From the NCBI RefSeq assembly GCF_018863415.1, contig NZ_JAHKSN010000024.1, forward strand, positions 20,831-84,830: a stretch of 64,000 nt of DNA, written 5' to 3'. The stretch comes from Deinococcus aestuarii. Its GTDB lineage: Bacteria > Deinococcota > Deinococci > Deinococcales > Deinococcaceae. Both the position numbers and the translations under genes were made by a program. The number at the start of each line of letters is the position of its first letter. Within the stretch, counting starts at the first letter, position 1. Under the pieces are notes generated by a model. The model ran no database searches. It was not told where the DNA came from and worked only from the letters and a program-made list of their open reading frames with translations. Below are positions 24,380 to 38,904 of this stretch, piece after piece.

Positions 24380-24741
24380 TCGTCTCCGCCCTGCTGGTCC
24401 TCCTGGCCGCCGGGTGGGTGGCGTGGACGGGGTGGCGGGCAGGACCCGGTTCCCCCGCGCGGATGCGGGCGTCACGCTGGGCGGCGGGCCTGAGCATCGC
24501 GGGGGCGGCGGGGCTCCTGCCCTCCTACGTCCTCGCCTTCGCCGTGGGCGTGGGCAGCCTGCCCGGCGGAGACTTCGCCTGGCCCAGCCTGCTCATCCCC
24601 GTGCCGTTCCTGCTGCTCGTGGCCTTCGGGGCGGTGGCGCTCCTCCTCGCTCCCTCGGGGCGGCAACGGGCGCTCCTCGTGGGCCTGACCCTGCTCGCCG
24701 CGCTCCTCGTCTTGCTGGGGGGAGGGTGGTTGGGGCTGTGA
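24376..24741 (+). CDS. Small four-span membrane protein
   Basis: A 121-residue hydrophobic protein with four predicted membrane segments (about 2-20, 36-57, 68-92 and 98-118) separated by short Arg-containing loops. No family recognised. The GTG start has no good Shine-Dalgarno; it overlaps the stop of a 14-codon leader ORF. Confidence 0.6.
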   Translation: MIVSALLVLLAAGWVAWTGWRAGPGSPARMRASRWAAGLSIAGAAGLLPSYVLAFAVGVGSLPGGDFAWPSLLIPVPFLLLVAFGAVALLLAPSGRQRALLVGLTLLAALLVLLGGGWLGL

Positions 24742-24769
24742 GGTGTGCCCACCGCCCGCGCCCCAAAAA

Positions 24770-24898
<129 letters not shown>

Positions 24899-24992
24899 GT
24901 GTGGTCGCTTCCGGCGCAGGTCCGGTGGGCGTCAGCGAATATAGCACGCCCCCCTGGGAGTTGGGGAGGGGGGAGGCGCTACAGTTGGCCCC

Positions 24993-26576
<1,584 letters not shown>

Positions 26577-26921
26577 GGCGGTGGGGTTGGAAGGCGTGAC
26601 CCCCACCCCCCAGCCCCCTCCCCCCAGGGGGGGCAGGGGGAGCGGCGCTGCGCTACGCAAGGGCACACGGGCGGCGTGGGTGGACGGGTTCCTGCAAGCG
26701 GAAGGTGTGATCTTGTCGCGTCCCAGTCGCTACCCCACCGTCTCGCTGCGCGAGCCGACGTGGCCGTGGGCCAGGGGCGTTCAGTCACGGGTACTCATCG
26801 GGCGTCCAGATCGACGGTTTGAACAGCGCAAAGGCCCCCGCCCTCTTTCTCCCTCTCCCCTTGTGGGAGAGGGCCGGGATGAGGGGGCGTGTGACCACCT
26901 CCCCCGCCCCTGCCTCCCTCC
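26577..26921. repeat. Intergenic region with G-rich palindromic repeats
   Basis: 345 bases without a gene. 26595-26645 is a run of C-tracts followed by G-tracts (CCCCCACCCCCCAG through GGGGGGGCAGGGGGAG) that can fold as a hairpin or G-quadruplex. 26846-26874 contains CCCTCTCCCC/GGGAGAGGG, a separate palindrome of a kind common between genes in GC-rich genomes. Either may help terminate murJ and the convergent DUF218 gene. Confidence 0.45.
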
Positions 26922-27494
26922 CTACCTCCCCACCCCCAGCAACGAGTACGCCAAGAGCGCCAGCTTCTCCCGCAGCAGGTAACGGCGGTCCGGTCGGTCG
27001 CCGAGGGGACTCGGGCTCGCGTTCGCGTTCATGTCGAGGGCGTGTGCGAGGGCCAGGGCGCGCGGCGCGTGGGCCTCGTCGGTGACCAGGGTGACGGGGG
27101 TGTGGGGGGGCAGGTACGCGCGGGCATTGCGCAGGTTCTCTACCGTCGTACGGCTGCGTGTCTCGGCGAGGAGGGCGGTGGACGGGACGCCGTGGCGGTG
27201 CAGGTAGGTCACGCCGACCTCGCCCTCGCTGTGGGGGTCGCCGGGCTGGCGGCCTCCCGTCACCACGACGGTCCGGATACCGCCCGCCCGGTAGAGGCTC
27301 AGGGCATGGTCGAGCCGACGCTGGAAGGCGGGGCTGGGCCTGCCCGCATACTGCGCGGCGCCGAGGACCACGAGGACGGGGTGGGGCGGCTGGGCGGAGG
27401 GTACGCGCGCACCGGGGGCCAGCAGGAAGGCGGCCACCAGCAGCAAGGCGAGGGCGAGCGGCAGCAGGGAGAGGCCCGAGCCCGTGGCGCGCAT
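26922..27494 (-). CDS. YdcF/DUF218 family protein
   Basis: A 190-residue membrane-anchored protein: one N-terminal membrane segment (about 7-28) followed by the DUF218 fold with VLVVLGAAQYAGRPSPAFQRRL, VVVTGGR, a SRTTVENLRNAR helix and VTDEAHAPRA. ElyC/SanA relatives act in envelope metabolism, but the function here is unknown. TACGCT lies 7 nt before the ATG. Confidence 0.85.
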   Translation of the reverse strand: MRATGSGLSLLPLALALLLVAAFLLAPGARVPSAQPPHPVLVVLGAAQYAGRPSPAFQRRLDHALSLYRAGGIRTVVVTGGRQPGDPHSEGEVGVTYLHRHGVPSTALLAETRSRTTVENLRNARAYLPPHTPVTLVTDEAHAPRALALAHALDMNANASPSPLGDRPDRRYLLREKLALLAYSLLGVGR

Positions 27495-27629
27495 CGCGGC
27501 GAGCGTAGCACGGAGAAAAGGCGGCTGGGTGGGGAAAGAATGGGCCGGGAGGTTTCCGTGACATGCGGCGCCGTACCGTGAGGGGGGCTGTGCTACGCTC
27601 CGCGCAAGTTTCTCAGGGGAGCCTTCGTT

Positions 27630-30593
<2,964 letters not shown>

Positions 30594-30594
30594 C

Positions 30595-30930
30595 TTGCCC
30601 AGCCGTCCGCCCCTCCGGCGCAGGCCCCCGCCCCAGACCCTGCACCTCGCGCGGCTGGCGCAGGGCACGCCGGGGGAGTGGGTGGCCTTGCCGGGGGGCC
30701 TCCTGCGAGTCCTCGCGCTGGGCGGCAAGGTGGACGGTCCCGCCGCGACGGGCTGGCTCACCTGCCTGACGGGCGAGGCCATCCTCGACCTGCCGGAGCG
30801 CGAGTTCGTCCGCCTGCGCCCCGCCGAGACCTACCGCGTCACGCTGGGGGAACCGTGGACGGCGCTGCCCGTGCGGGAAGGAACGGTGCTCCTCCTCGCG
30901 CCGGACGGGGAGACAGGCCGCTCCTCCTGA
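30595..30930 (+). CDS. Small cupin-like hypothetical protein
   Basis: A 111-residue protein from a TTG start 1 nt after the topA stop, so probably coupled to topA. After an Arg/Pro-rich N-terminus it shows alternating strands (GGLLRVLALGGKVDG, TGWLTCLTGEAILDL, GTVLLLAPDG) compatible with a single cupin barrel. No metal-binding His cluster is visible, so an enzyme function is not supported. Confidence 0.6.
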   Translation: MPSRPPLRRRPPPQTLHLARLAQGTPGEWVALPGGLLRVLALGGKVDGPAATGWLTCLTGEAILDLPEREFVRLRPAETYRVTLGEPWTALPVREGTVLLLAPDGETGRSS

Positions 30931-30981
30931 ATCGCGTCTCACGGGACGCTTGCCGCCCCCTGCCGGTGCTAGCGTGACCCC

Positions 30982-32148
30982 ATGTCCTCCGGTGCCGAAC
31001 TCCTCCAGAAGGCCGCCTCCGGCGTGCGCCTGAGCGCCGCCGAGATCGAGGCGCTGTACCACCTCCCGCTGCCCGAGGTGGCCGCCGTCGCCCACGGGCT
31101 GCGCCTGGAGCGGCGCGACCCCGACGTGGTGACCTTCCTGATCGACCGGAACATCAATTACACCAACGTCTGCAACGTGGGCTGCAACTTCTGCGCCTTC
31201 TACCGCACCCGCCGCCAGAAGGACAGCTATACGCTGGACTACGAGGAGATCAGCGCCAAGATCAGGGATCTGGAGGCGGTCGGCGGCACCCGCATCCTCC
31301 TCCAGGGGGGCGTGAATCCCGAATTAGGGCTGGACTACTACACGGGCCTCTTGTGGCACGTCAAGGCGCACCACCCCACCATCCGCATCGACGCCTTCTC
31401 GCCGGAAGAAGTGCTCTTCATGGAGAAGACCTTCGGGCTGAGCCTGGACGCACTCCTCGACACGCTCATCGAGGCGGGGCTCGACGGGCTGCCGGGGGCG
31501 GGCGGGGAGATTCTGGAGGACGAGGTGCGTCAGGGAGCGGCCCCCGCGCGCATCCGCTCGGACGACTGGTTCCGGATCATCGACGCGGCGCAGCGCAAGG
31601 GGCTGTACACGATTTCCACGATGGTGATCGGCTTCGGGGAAAGTTTCGCCCAGCGCGCGGCCCACCTCCTCAAGATCCGGGAGCAGCAGGACCGGGCGAA
31701 CGCGCTCTACGGCGGCAACGGCTTTTCGGGCTTCGCCATGTGGACCCTCCAGACCGAGCACACGCGGCTGCACGGCAAGGCGCCTGGCGCGACCGCCCAC
31801 GAGTACCTTCAGCAGCTCGCGGTGGCGCGCATCGCCCTGGACAACGTGCCCAACATCCAGGCGTCGTGGCCCGCGCAGGGCTTCAAGGTGGCGCAGGCGT
31901 CGCTCTACTACGGGGCGAACGACCTCGGGAGCACCATGCTGGAGGAGAACGTGGTCTCAGCGGCGGGCGGGCACGGGCGGCACAGCGCCACCGTGCGCGA
32001 ACTCGTGCGCATCGCCGTGGACGCGGGCTATACCCCCGCCATCCGCAACAGCCGCTTCCAGATCATCGCCTGGCCCGACGCGGACGCCCTGCTGAACCGC
32101 ACCGAGGCCAACCCCGAGGCGGAGCGGGCCGTGGGAGCGGTGGGGTAG
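30982..32148 (+). CDS. mqnC: Cyclic dehypoxanthinyl futalosine synthase (radical SAM)
   Basis: A 388-residue radical SAM enzyme of the futalosine menaquinone pathway. The Fe-S motif is CNVGCNFC (about residues 67-74) after NINYTNV; later come GGVNPELGLDYY, GLDGLPGAGGEIL and AIRNSRFQ. It acts after MqnB. The other mqn genes are not in the window. TAGCGT lies 6 nt before the ATG (leaderless). Confidence 0.93.
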   Translation: MSSGAELLQKAASGVRLSAAEIEALYHLPLPEVAAVAHGLRLERRDPDVVTFLIDRNINYTNVCNVGCNFCAFYRTRRQKDSYTLDYEEISAKIRDLEAVGGTRILLQGGVNPELGLDYYTGLLWHVKAHHPTIRIDAFSPEEVLFMEKTFGLSLDALLDTLIEAGLDGLPGAGGEILEDEVRQGAAPARIRSDDWFRIIDAAQRKGLYTISTMVIGFGESFAQRAAHLLKIREQQDRANALYGGNGFSGFAMWTLQTEHTRLHGKAPGATAHEYLQQLAVARIALDNVPNIQASWPAQGFKVAQASLYYGANDLGSTMLEENVVSAAGGHGRHSATVRELVRIAVDAGYTPAIRNSRFQIIAWPDADALLNRTEANPEAERAVGAVG

Positions 32149-32313
32149 GGTCTTGGCCGGAGCTTGGGTTCGCCACCCGCGCCTTTACCTTCAAGATGAA
32201 GTAGTTCACAATGGGTCCATGTGTTGTGGGTTGACCGGGGGTTTCCTCCCGTTGATGGACGGAGGAAGAGAGGACCCGGCCAGACGGGTGTCGTTTGTTT
32301 TCGGGGGGGGCCT

Positions 32314-32655
32314 TTGCTCGCGTTCGTGATCTGCGAGGCCCTGGACGGGAAGGTGTGGCAGGCGGAGGCGCGGTTTCTGGTGCGCTCGGCACGTGACCTG
32401 CGGGCGCTGCTCGCCTCGGCGGGGCTGGGCGACCGGGGCCACCAGCCCGACGTGAGCGTGACCGTGCGGGGCGACCTGCTGATGGAAGACCGCCGGGTCA
32501 GCGGGCGTACGGTCCTGACCACGGAAGAGGTCGCCCGCCTCGCGGAGATGGCCGAGCCCAACGAGCGGGCCCAGCTCCTGGCGTGGCACGCCTTCGCCCA
32601 GACGTTGGAGGACGCCGGACGATCCGCGCGGCTGATCTTCTGGTTCGTGGGGTAG
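32314..32655 (+). CDS. Hypothetical protein
   Basis: A 113-residue soluble protein with AFVICEALDGKVWQAEARFL at the N-terminus and a helical C-terminus (EVARLAEMAEPNERAQLLAW). No family recognised. TTG 32314 is chosen since the upstream in-frame part from ATG 32221 is low-complexity; ATG 32221 is possible. Confidence 0.5.
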   Translation: MLAFVICEALDGKVWQAEARFLVRSARDLRALLASAGLGDRGHQPDVSVTVRGDLLMEDRRVSGRTVLTTEEVARLAEMAEPNERAQLLAWHAFAQTLEDAGRSARLIFWFVG

Positions 32656-32671
32656 GGGAGGCGAGCCCCGC

Positions 32672-32923
32672 TCAGGCTGCCCCGTCCACCTGTTCGTCCA
32701 CCCGCGCCCGCCGTTCGAGGTCGTCGAGTGCCCGCTCGTAGAGGTCTTGGTCGAGACCGGGCACCACCGCGAGAAAGGTCGCCGCGTCCTCTAGCGCGGC
32801 GTGGAGGCTGTCGTGGTGCCAGCCCGGCCCCTCGGCGATCAGGCGCACGCGGCCGGACGTGAGGAGAAAGCGCACGCGCCCCTGGCTCGTCCGCGTGTCG
32901 CTGAAGTGCCGGGTCACGTTCAT
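32672..32923 (-). CDS. Hypothetical protein
   Basis: An 83-residue acidic protein starting MNVTRHFSD. ATG 32923 is chosen because TACGCT sits 6 nt upstream, the leaderless layout seen elsewhere here; a TTG at 32965 would add 14 residues. It contains a WHHDSLHAALEDAATFL helix. Function unknown. Convergent with the preceding gene, 16 nt apart. Confidence 0.6.
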   Translation of the reverse strand: MNVTRHFSDTRTSQGRVRFLLTSGRVRLIAEGPGWHHDSLHAALEDAATFLAVVPGLDQDLYERALDDLERRARVDEQVDGAA

Positions 32924-32965
32924 GTCCTCAGCGTAGAAAACGGGCGTGAGGCCAGCATCGACCAA

Positions 32966-33401
32966 AATGATGAGGCGTTCAGGGTGCGGGCAGGCGTCAT
33001 GGGCGGTGTGTTCCCTTCCCTCTCGTCACCGTGCGGGTGGTCCCGCCTCAATGCCGGTCCCGGTGCCGTGGCGAAGCGGGATTTCGGGCCGGGCAGGGTG
33101 GGAGTGCGCGCCTTGTTCATCGCCCGGTAGAGGCAGGGGCGGGGGTGGGGCACGGCGGCGATGCTCGCCCTCGCCATCTGGCCGCGCGAACACCGGCCCG
33201 AGGTGCGGCGCGTCGTTCTCAGCGTGAAGTTCAGGACCCCGGGTCCACCCGCGCTGACCGGAGGGCGGGCTTCGTCATTCGGGGGGTGCCGGGCCGCAGG
33301 AGGTGATGGAGCTGGAGTCGACTGTACCCACCGGCCCCTCATGAAGCGGCGTCCAGAGGTCCCTCACGGCCCTGGGACCTTCACCCCACACACTCGGGGC
33401 G
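32966..33401. other. Intergenic region upstream of glgC
   Basis: About 436 bases. Short open frames exist on both strands but have no start signals, no homologous features and Arg/Pro-rich compositions typical of noncoding GC-rich DNA. It presumably holds the glgC promoter. Confidence 0.4.
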
Positions 33402-34661
33402 ATGAGCACGCGCATTGCCGGTCAGAAGGTCCTCGCCATCGTCCTCGCGGGGGGGAAGGGCAGCCGCCTCGCTCCGCTGACGACCGAACGGGCTAAACCC
33501 GCTGTGCCCTTCCTGGGCACCTACCGATTGATCGACTTCTCCCTCTCCAATCTCGTGAACAGCGGCGTGGGCGACGTGTGGGTGATCGAGCAGTACCTCC
33601 CGCACGGCCTGAACGACCACCTCTCGGGCGGTCGGCCCTGGGACCTCGACCGCACGCGCGGCGGGCTGGTGGTGATGCCGCCCTTTTCCAGCCCCGAGAA
33701 CGAGGACGGCGAGTTCGCCCAGGGCAACGCGCACGCCCTGGCCCAGCACGTCCGGCTGATGCGCGAATTCGCCCCCGACGTGGTGCTGGTGATGAGCGCC
33801 GACCACGTTTACAAGCTCGACTATTCCGACGTGATCCGCGAGCACGTCCGCCACGGCGCCAGCGTCACGATGGTCACGACCGACCTGAAGGACGCCGCGC
33901 AGGCCACCCGTTTCGGCAATGTGCGGGCGGACGGCGAGGGCCGCGTCACCGAGTTCGCCTACAAGCCGGACGAGCCGCTGGGGGAGACGGTCACCGCCGA
34001 GGTCTTCGTCTACGACGCGGACATCCTGATGGACACCCTGGAGGAGCTGGAGCGGCAGGGCGACTTGGGTGATTACGGCGAGGAGTTGCTGCCCGCCCTG
34101 GTCTCGCGAGGGGACGCCTACGCGCACCCGCTGGAGGGGTACTGGATGGACGTGGGCACGCTGGACGCCTACCTCCAGACCCACCGGGATTTCCTGGACG
34201 GCCACGGCTTCCCGCTCGACACGCGCGACTGGCCCTTCATCACGAGTTCGATCTCCCGGCCCCCCACGCGGGTGCACGGGACCGCCCGGCTCGACCGCGC
34301 CTTCCTCTGCGGCGGCGCCGAGATCGCGGGCGAGGTGATCGGCAGCGTGGTCGGCCCCAACGCGGTCGTCGAGGAGGGCGCCGTGGTCCGCGACAGTATC
34401 GTGCAGCCCGGCGCGGTCGTGAGGTCCGGGGCGCGGGTCGTGCGCGCCATCGTGGACGCCCACGCCGTCGTGGAGGCCGGGGCTGAGGTCGGTGCGGCGG
34501 AGGGGGACGGCCCCCCTACCGTGGTCGGCGCCCACAGCGTCGTGGAGGCCGGGGCGAAGGTGGGGGCGAGTCTGATCGTCGAACCGCGCCAGACGGTGCG
34601 TGCCGGTCGGGAGGGGGAGACGGCCCGCCCGGCGGAGAGGGACGACCAGGCGGGGAAATAG
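33402..34661 (+). CDS. glgC: Glucose-1-phosphate adenylyltransferase
   Basis: Makes ADP-glucose for glycogen synthesis. The 419-residue protein has the nucleotidyltransferase motif AGGKGSRLAPLT (about 16-27), AKPAVPFLGTYRLIDF, MSADHVYK and a C-terminal left-handed beta-helix of hexapeptide repeats. glgA, the next enzyme, lies 11 kb away on the other strand. Confidence 0.95.
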   Translation: MSTRIAGQKVLAIVLAGGKGSRLAPLTTERAKPAVPFLGTYRLIDFSLSNLVNSGVGDVWVIEQYLPHGLNDHLSGGRPWDLDRTRGGLVVMPPFSSPENEDGEFAQGNAHALAQHVRLMREFAPDVVLVMSADHVYKLDYSDVIREHVRHGASVTMVTTDLKDAAQATRFGNVRADGEGRVTEFAYKPDEPLGETVTAEVFVYDADILMDTLEELERQGDLGDYGEELLPALVSRGDAYAHPLEGYWMDVGTLDAYLQTHRDFLDGHGFPLDTRDWPFITSSISRPPTRVHGTARLDRAFLCGGAEIAGEVIGSVVGPNAVVEEGAVVRDSIVQPGAVVRSGARVVRAIVDAHAVVEAGAEVGAAEGDGPPTVVGAHSVVEAGAKVGASLIVEPRQTVRAGREGETARPAERDDQAGK

Positions 34662-34707
34662 CCGCCACCTTTTTCCCCAAGCTGCGAGGGTAGACTGCTC
34701 GGCTGAG

Positions 34708-35733
34708 ATGAGTGCCGCGTCCCGCCCACCCCACACCCTGTCCGTCGCCCCGATGATGGACTGGACGGACCGGCACTGCCGCGCCTTCCACCGCACCCTG
34801 ACCCGCCGCACCCTGCTCTACACCGAGATGGTCACGACGGGCGCGATCCTGCACGGCGACCGGGAGCGGCACCTGGGCTTCGGGGAGGCCGAGCACCCGG
34901 TCGCGCTGCAACTGGGAGGCTCCGACTCCGCCGCCCTCGCCGAGTGCGCCCGCATCGCCGAGGCCTGGGGCTACGACGAGGTGAACCTCAACTGCGGCTG
35001 CCCCAGCGACCGGGTGCAGAATGGGAGTTTCGGCGCCTGCCTGATGGGCACGCCGGACGTGGTGGCCCGCTGCGTGGAGGCGATGCGCGGCGCGACCTCC
35101 CTCCCCATCACGGTCAAGCACCGCATCGGCATCGACGACCTCGACAGTTACGAGCACCTCACCCGCTTCGTCTCCACGGTCGCGGCGGCGGACTGCGAGA
35201 CCTTCATCATCCACGCGCGCAAGGCGTGGCTCTCGGGCCTGTCGCCGAAGGAGAACCGGGAGATTCCGCCCCTGCGCTACGAGGTCGTGCGGCAACTCAA
35301 GGAGGACTTCCCGGGGCTGACCGTCGTCCTGAATGGTGGCATCCTGAGCCTCGAAGCCGCGCGGGATCATCTGACTTGGGCCGACGGCGTGATGGTCGGG
35401 CGGGCAGCCTATCAGGACCCGTACATCCTCGCCACCGCAGACCGGGACATCTTCGGGGAGGACGTGAAATCGCCCACCCGGCGCGAGATTGTCGAAGACT
35501 TCCTGCCCTACGTCGCGGCGCAGTTGGAGGCGGGGCAGCCTCTGAACCGCGTGATGCGCCACATCCTCGGCCTCTTCGCGGGGCAGCCTGGCGCCCGTCA
35601 TTGGAAGCGGACGCTGAGCGAGCAGGGCCACCGCCCCGGCGCGGGGGTGGAGGTCGTGCGGGAGGCGCTGGCGGGGGTGCCGGAGAGCGTGCTGGACGCG
35701 CGGCCCGAGGTGGGTACGGCTCAGCCCGCCTGA
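34708..35733 (+). CDS. dusA: tRNA-dihydrouridine synthase (DusA-type)
   Basis: A 341-residue flavoenzyme that reduces uridines in the tRNA D loop. SVAPMMDWTDRHCR at the N-terminus, the catalytic-loop region NLNCGCPSDRVQNGSFG, IIHARKAWL and VMVGRAAYQDP match DusA. ATG 34708 is chosen; TAGACT lies 11 nt upstream, so the leader is a few nt at most. Confidence 0.92.
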   Translation: MSAASRPPHTLSVAPMMDWTDRHCRAFHRTLTRRTLLYTEMVTTGAILHGDRERHLGFGEAEHPVALQLGGSDSAALAECARIAEAWGYDEVNLNCGCPSDRVQNGSFGACLMGTPDVVARCVEAMRGATSLPITVKHRIGIDDLDSYEHLTRFVSTVAAADCETFIIHARKAWLSGLSPKENREIPPLRYEVVRQLKEDFPGLTVVLNGGILSLEAARDHLTWADGVMVGRAAYQDPYILATADRDIFGEDVKSPTRREIVEDFLPYVAAQLEAGQPLNRVMRHILGLFAGQPGARHWKRTLSEQGHRPGAGVEVVREALAGVPESVLDARPEVGTAQPA

Positions 35734-35735
35734 CC

Positions 35736-36989
<1,254 letters not shown>

Positions 36990-37097
36990 CCGGGCAGTCT
37001 AGAGCGGGGGCCGGGAAGGGCGGTAAGCCTTTTGGACGGGTCAAGGCGAGGGAGCGGCTGAGACGAACAGCCCCGGCCACTCCCCCACGCCTCCCCC

Positions 37098-38147
37098 TCA
37101 GCGCGTGAAGTCCGGCTCGGCCTCCAGCCCGCGAATCCAGGCGGCGATGAGGCGGATGCAGGCGTCCACGTCCCGCGCGTCCACCATCTCGTTCGGGGAG
37201 TGCATGTAACGGGCGGGGGCGCTGACCACCGCACTCGGCACGCCCGCCCGCGCGAGGCTGAGGGCGTCCCCGTCGGTGGCCGTGGAGTGCGGGTTGGCGC
37301 TGAGGGTGTAGGGAATCCCCTCTGCCTGCGCCGCGGCGATCATCTGCCGCCGGATCACCGGGCTCGTCCGCGCGCTCACGCTGAGGTTGGCGCCCGAGCC
37401 GAAGGGCTTCACGCCGCTCCTTTTCTCGCTCACGCCCGGCTGCTTGGTCTCGTGCGTGAGGTCCACGGCGACGCCCGCGACCGGGTTCAGGCGGTAGCCG
37501 CTCACCTGCGCCCCGAAGAGCCCGATCTCCTCCTGGCTCGTGCCGACGGCGACGACACGGTATTTCAGCTCTGTCCCGGCCAGCGCCCGCAGCGCCTCCA
37601 GTACGATAAAGGCGCCCACCCGGTTGTCGAGTGCCCGGCCCACGATCCGCTCGCCCACGAGGAGGGGCCCCTGGTCAATCACGCCCACGGTGCCGACCGG
37701 GATGCGGGCCTGCGCCTCCTCCCTGCTCAGGCCCACGTCGAGCCACAGGTCCTCCATCTTGCTCGCCTGCTTGCGGTCCTCGGGTTCCATCAGGTGAATC
37801 GGCTTCTTGCCCACCACGCCGGTCAGGTCGCCCTCCGGCGCGAGGAGGCGGATGCGCTGCCCCACGAGGACCTGCGGGTCCCAGCCGCCGACGCCGACCA
37901 CGCTGAGGAGTCCCTCGTCGCCCACATGGCTCACCATCAGGCCGATCTCGTCGAGGTGGCCCATCAGGGCAATCGTCGGCGCGTCCTCGGGGCCGAGTTC
38001 GGCGTAGACGTTGCCGAAGTGGTCCTCGGACACGCGGGCGAAGGTCTGCGCCTCCCGCTTCCACACGTCCGCCGCCCGGCGCTCGGAGCCGCTGGGCCCG
38101 GCCTCGCGCAGCAGGGCGAAGAGGAAGTCCTGATTGATTTCAACCAT
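37098..38147 (-). CDS. M42-family metallo-aminopeptidase
   Basis: A 349-residue M42 (FrvX/CelM, tetrahedral aminopeptidase) enzyme: zinc ligands in MGHLDEIG, RALDNRVGA, TSQEEIGLFGA and VDLTHE, with the last His in RYMHSPNE. A PDZ-like dimerisation insert lies at about 70-170. Probably degrades cytosolic peptides. ATG 38147 follows TAGACT by 7 nt and is divergent from apaG. Confidence 0.93.
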   Translation of the reverse strand: MVEINQDFLFALLREAGPSGSERRAADVWKREAQTFARVSEDHFGNVYAELGPEDAPTIALMGHLDEIGLMVSHVGDEGLLSVVGVGGWDPQVLVGQRIRLLAPEGDLTGVVGKKPIHLMEPEDRKQASKMEDLWLDVGLSREEAQARIPVGTVGVIDQGPLLVGERIVGRALDNRVGAFIVLEALRALAGTELKYRVVAVGTSQEEIGLFGAQVSGYRLNPVAGVAVDLTHETKQPGVSEKRSGVKPFGSGANLSVSARTSPVIRRQMIAAAQAEGIPYTLSANPHSTATDGDALSLARAGVPSAVVSAPARYMHSPNEMVDARDVDACIRLIAAWIRGLEAEPDFTR

Positions 38148-38183
38148 GCGGGGAAGTCTACGCCACGCGGCTATGCTGCCCGC

Positions 38184-38594
38184 ATGACCCATCCCCCCAG
38201 CCCGGACAGCGACCCGGCGAGCCCCGTGCCCGACGTGCGCGTCACCGTGGACGTGCAGCACTTTCCCTCCCACTCGACCCCGAAGCGCCGCGTCTTCGCC
38301 TACGTCATTCGCATCGAGAACCACAGCGACGAGACGTGGCAGCTCCTGGCCCGCCACTGGAACATCGTGGACGCTTCTGGCCGCGAGACGGTGGTGGACG
38401 GCGACGGCGTGGTCGGCCAGCAGCCCCTCATCGCGCCGGGCGGCGTCTTCGTGTACGACTCCTTCGTGACCGTGCAGGACACGCCGGGGCGCATGGGCGG
38501 CCACTACGTCATGCAGGACGCCTGGGGAGTGCGGGCGCGGGTGCCGATCCCCCCCTTCGTGCTGGAGGTGCCGGGGGAAAGGACGTTGAATTAG
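38184..38594 (+). CDS. apaG: ApaG-domain protein
   Basis: A 136-residue protein with the ApaG/CorD fold: VFAYVIRIENHSDETWQLL, HWNIVDASG, VVGQQPLIAPG and GRMGGHYVMQ. Linked to Co2+/Mg2+ tolerance in enterics; the biochemical role is unresolved. TATGCT lies 6 nt before the ATG. The last 50 bp recur downstream (see repeats). Confidence 0.93.
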   Translation: MTHPPSPDSDPASPVPDVRVTVDVQHFPSHSTPKRRVFAYVIRIENHSDETWQLLARHWNIVDASGRETVVDGDGVVGQQPLIAPGGVFVYDSFVTVQDTPGRMGGHYVMQDAWGVRARVPIPPFVLEVPGERTLN

Positions 38595-38595
38595 G
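38541..38595 (+). repeat. apaG 3'-end repeat, copy 1 (in gene)
   Basis: GTGCCG through the TAG stop of apaG. Near-identical copies lie at 40163-40219 and, shorter, at 38840-38870. Confidence 0.75.
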
Positions 38596-38635
38596 AGGCG
38601 TTCCGGAGGTGATGATGTGGCCGCCTGAAACAGCG

Positions 38636-38767
38636 TCAGCGAGGAGCAGGCGGCATATCGCACGCGATGGGCGACCACGGACAATCCCAGCGGGCGGGGT
38701 TGGTCGAGAACCCGCAGGAGGAGAGCAGGAAGGCCAAAACGCCAAAGGCTAGAACGCGCCGCTTCAT
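38636..38767 (-). CDS. Small lipoprotein (43 residues)
   Basis: Encodes MKRRVLAFGVLAFLLSSCGF and 23 further residues with two more Cys. The lipobox LSSC gives a lipid-anchored mature peptide of only 26 residues. An AGGA lies 9 nt upstream of the ATG. It sits between two copies of the apaG-end repeat. No similarity recognised; support is the signal-peptide pattern only. Confidence 0.5.
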   Translation of the reverse strand: MKRRVLAFGVLAFLLSSCGFSTNPARWDCPWSPIACDMPPAPR

Positions 38768-38839
38768 GGAGACATCCTGGCAGGCGGTCTCTTACGGAAC
38801 TCTGCTCTCCTCACGCCTGCGACCCCTCTGGAAGGGGCG

Positions 38840-38870
38840 GAAGTGTCGGGGGAGCGGACGCTGAATGAGG
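38840..38870 (+). repeat. apaG 3'-end repeat, partial copy
   Basis: Matches the final 30 bp of apaG (GGGGGAGCGGACGCTGAAT against GGGGGAAAGGACGTTGAAT) but is not in a gene. Lies just before the MFS start. Confidence 0.6.
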
Positions 38871-38904
38871 ATGCTCGCTCAGCGATGACGCGCTAGGCTC
38901 AGCC

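Noticed and set aside
32966..33401. Hidden gene upstream of glgC
   Set aside because: Frames on both strands are short, Arg/Pro-rich and lack TANNNT boxes or Shine-Dalgarno sites at plausible starts.
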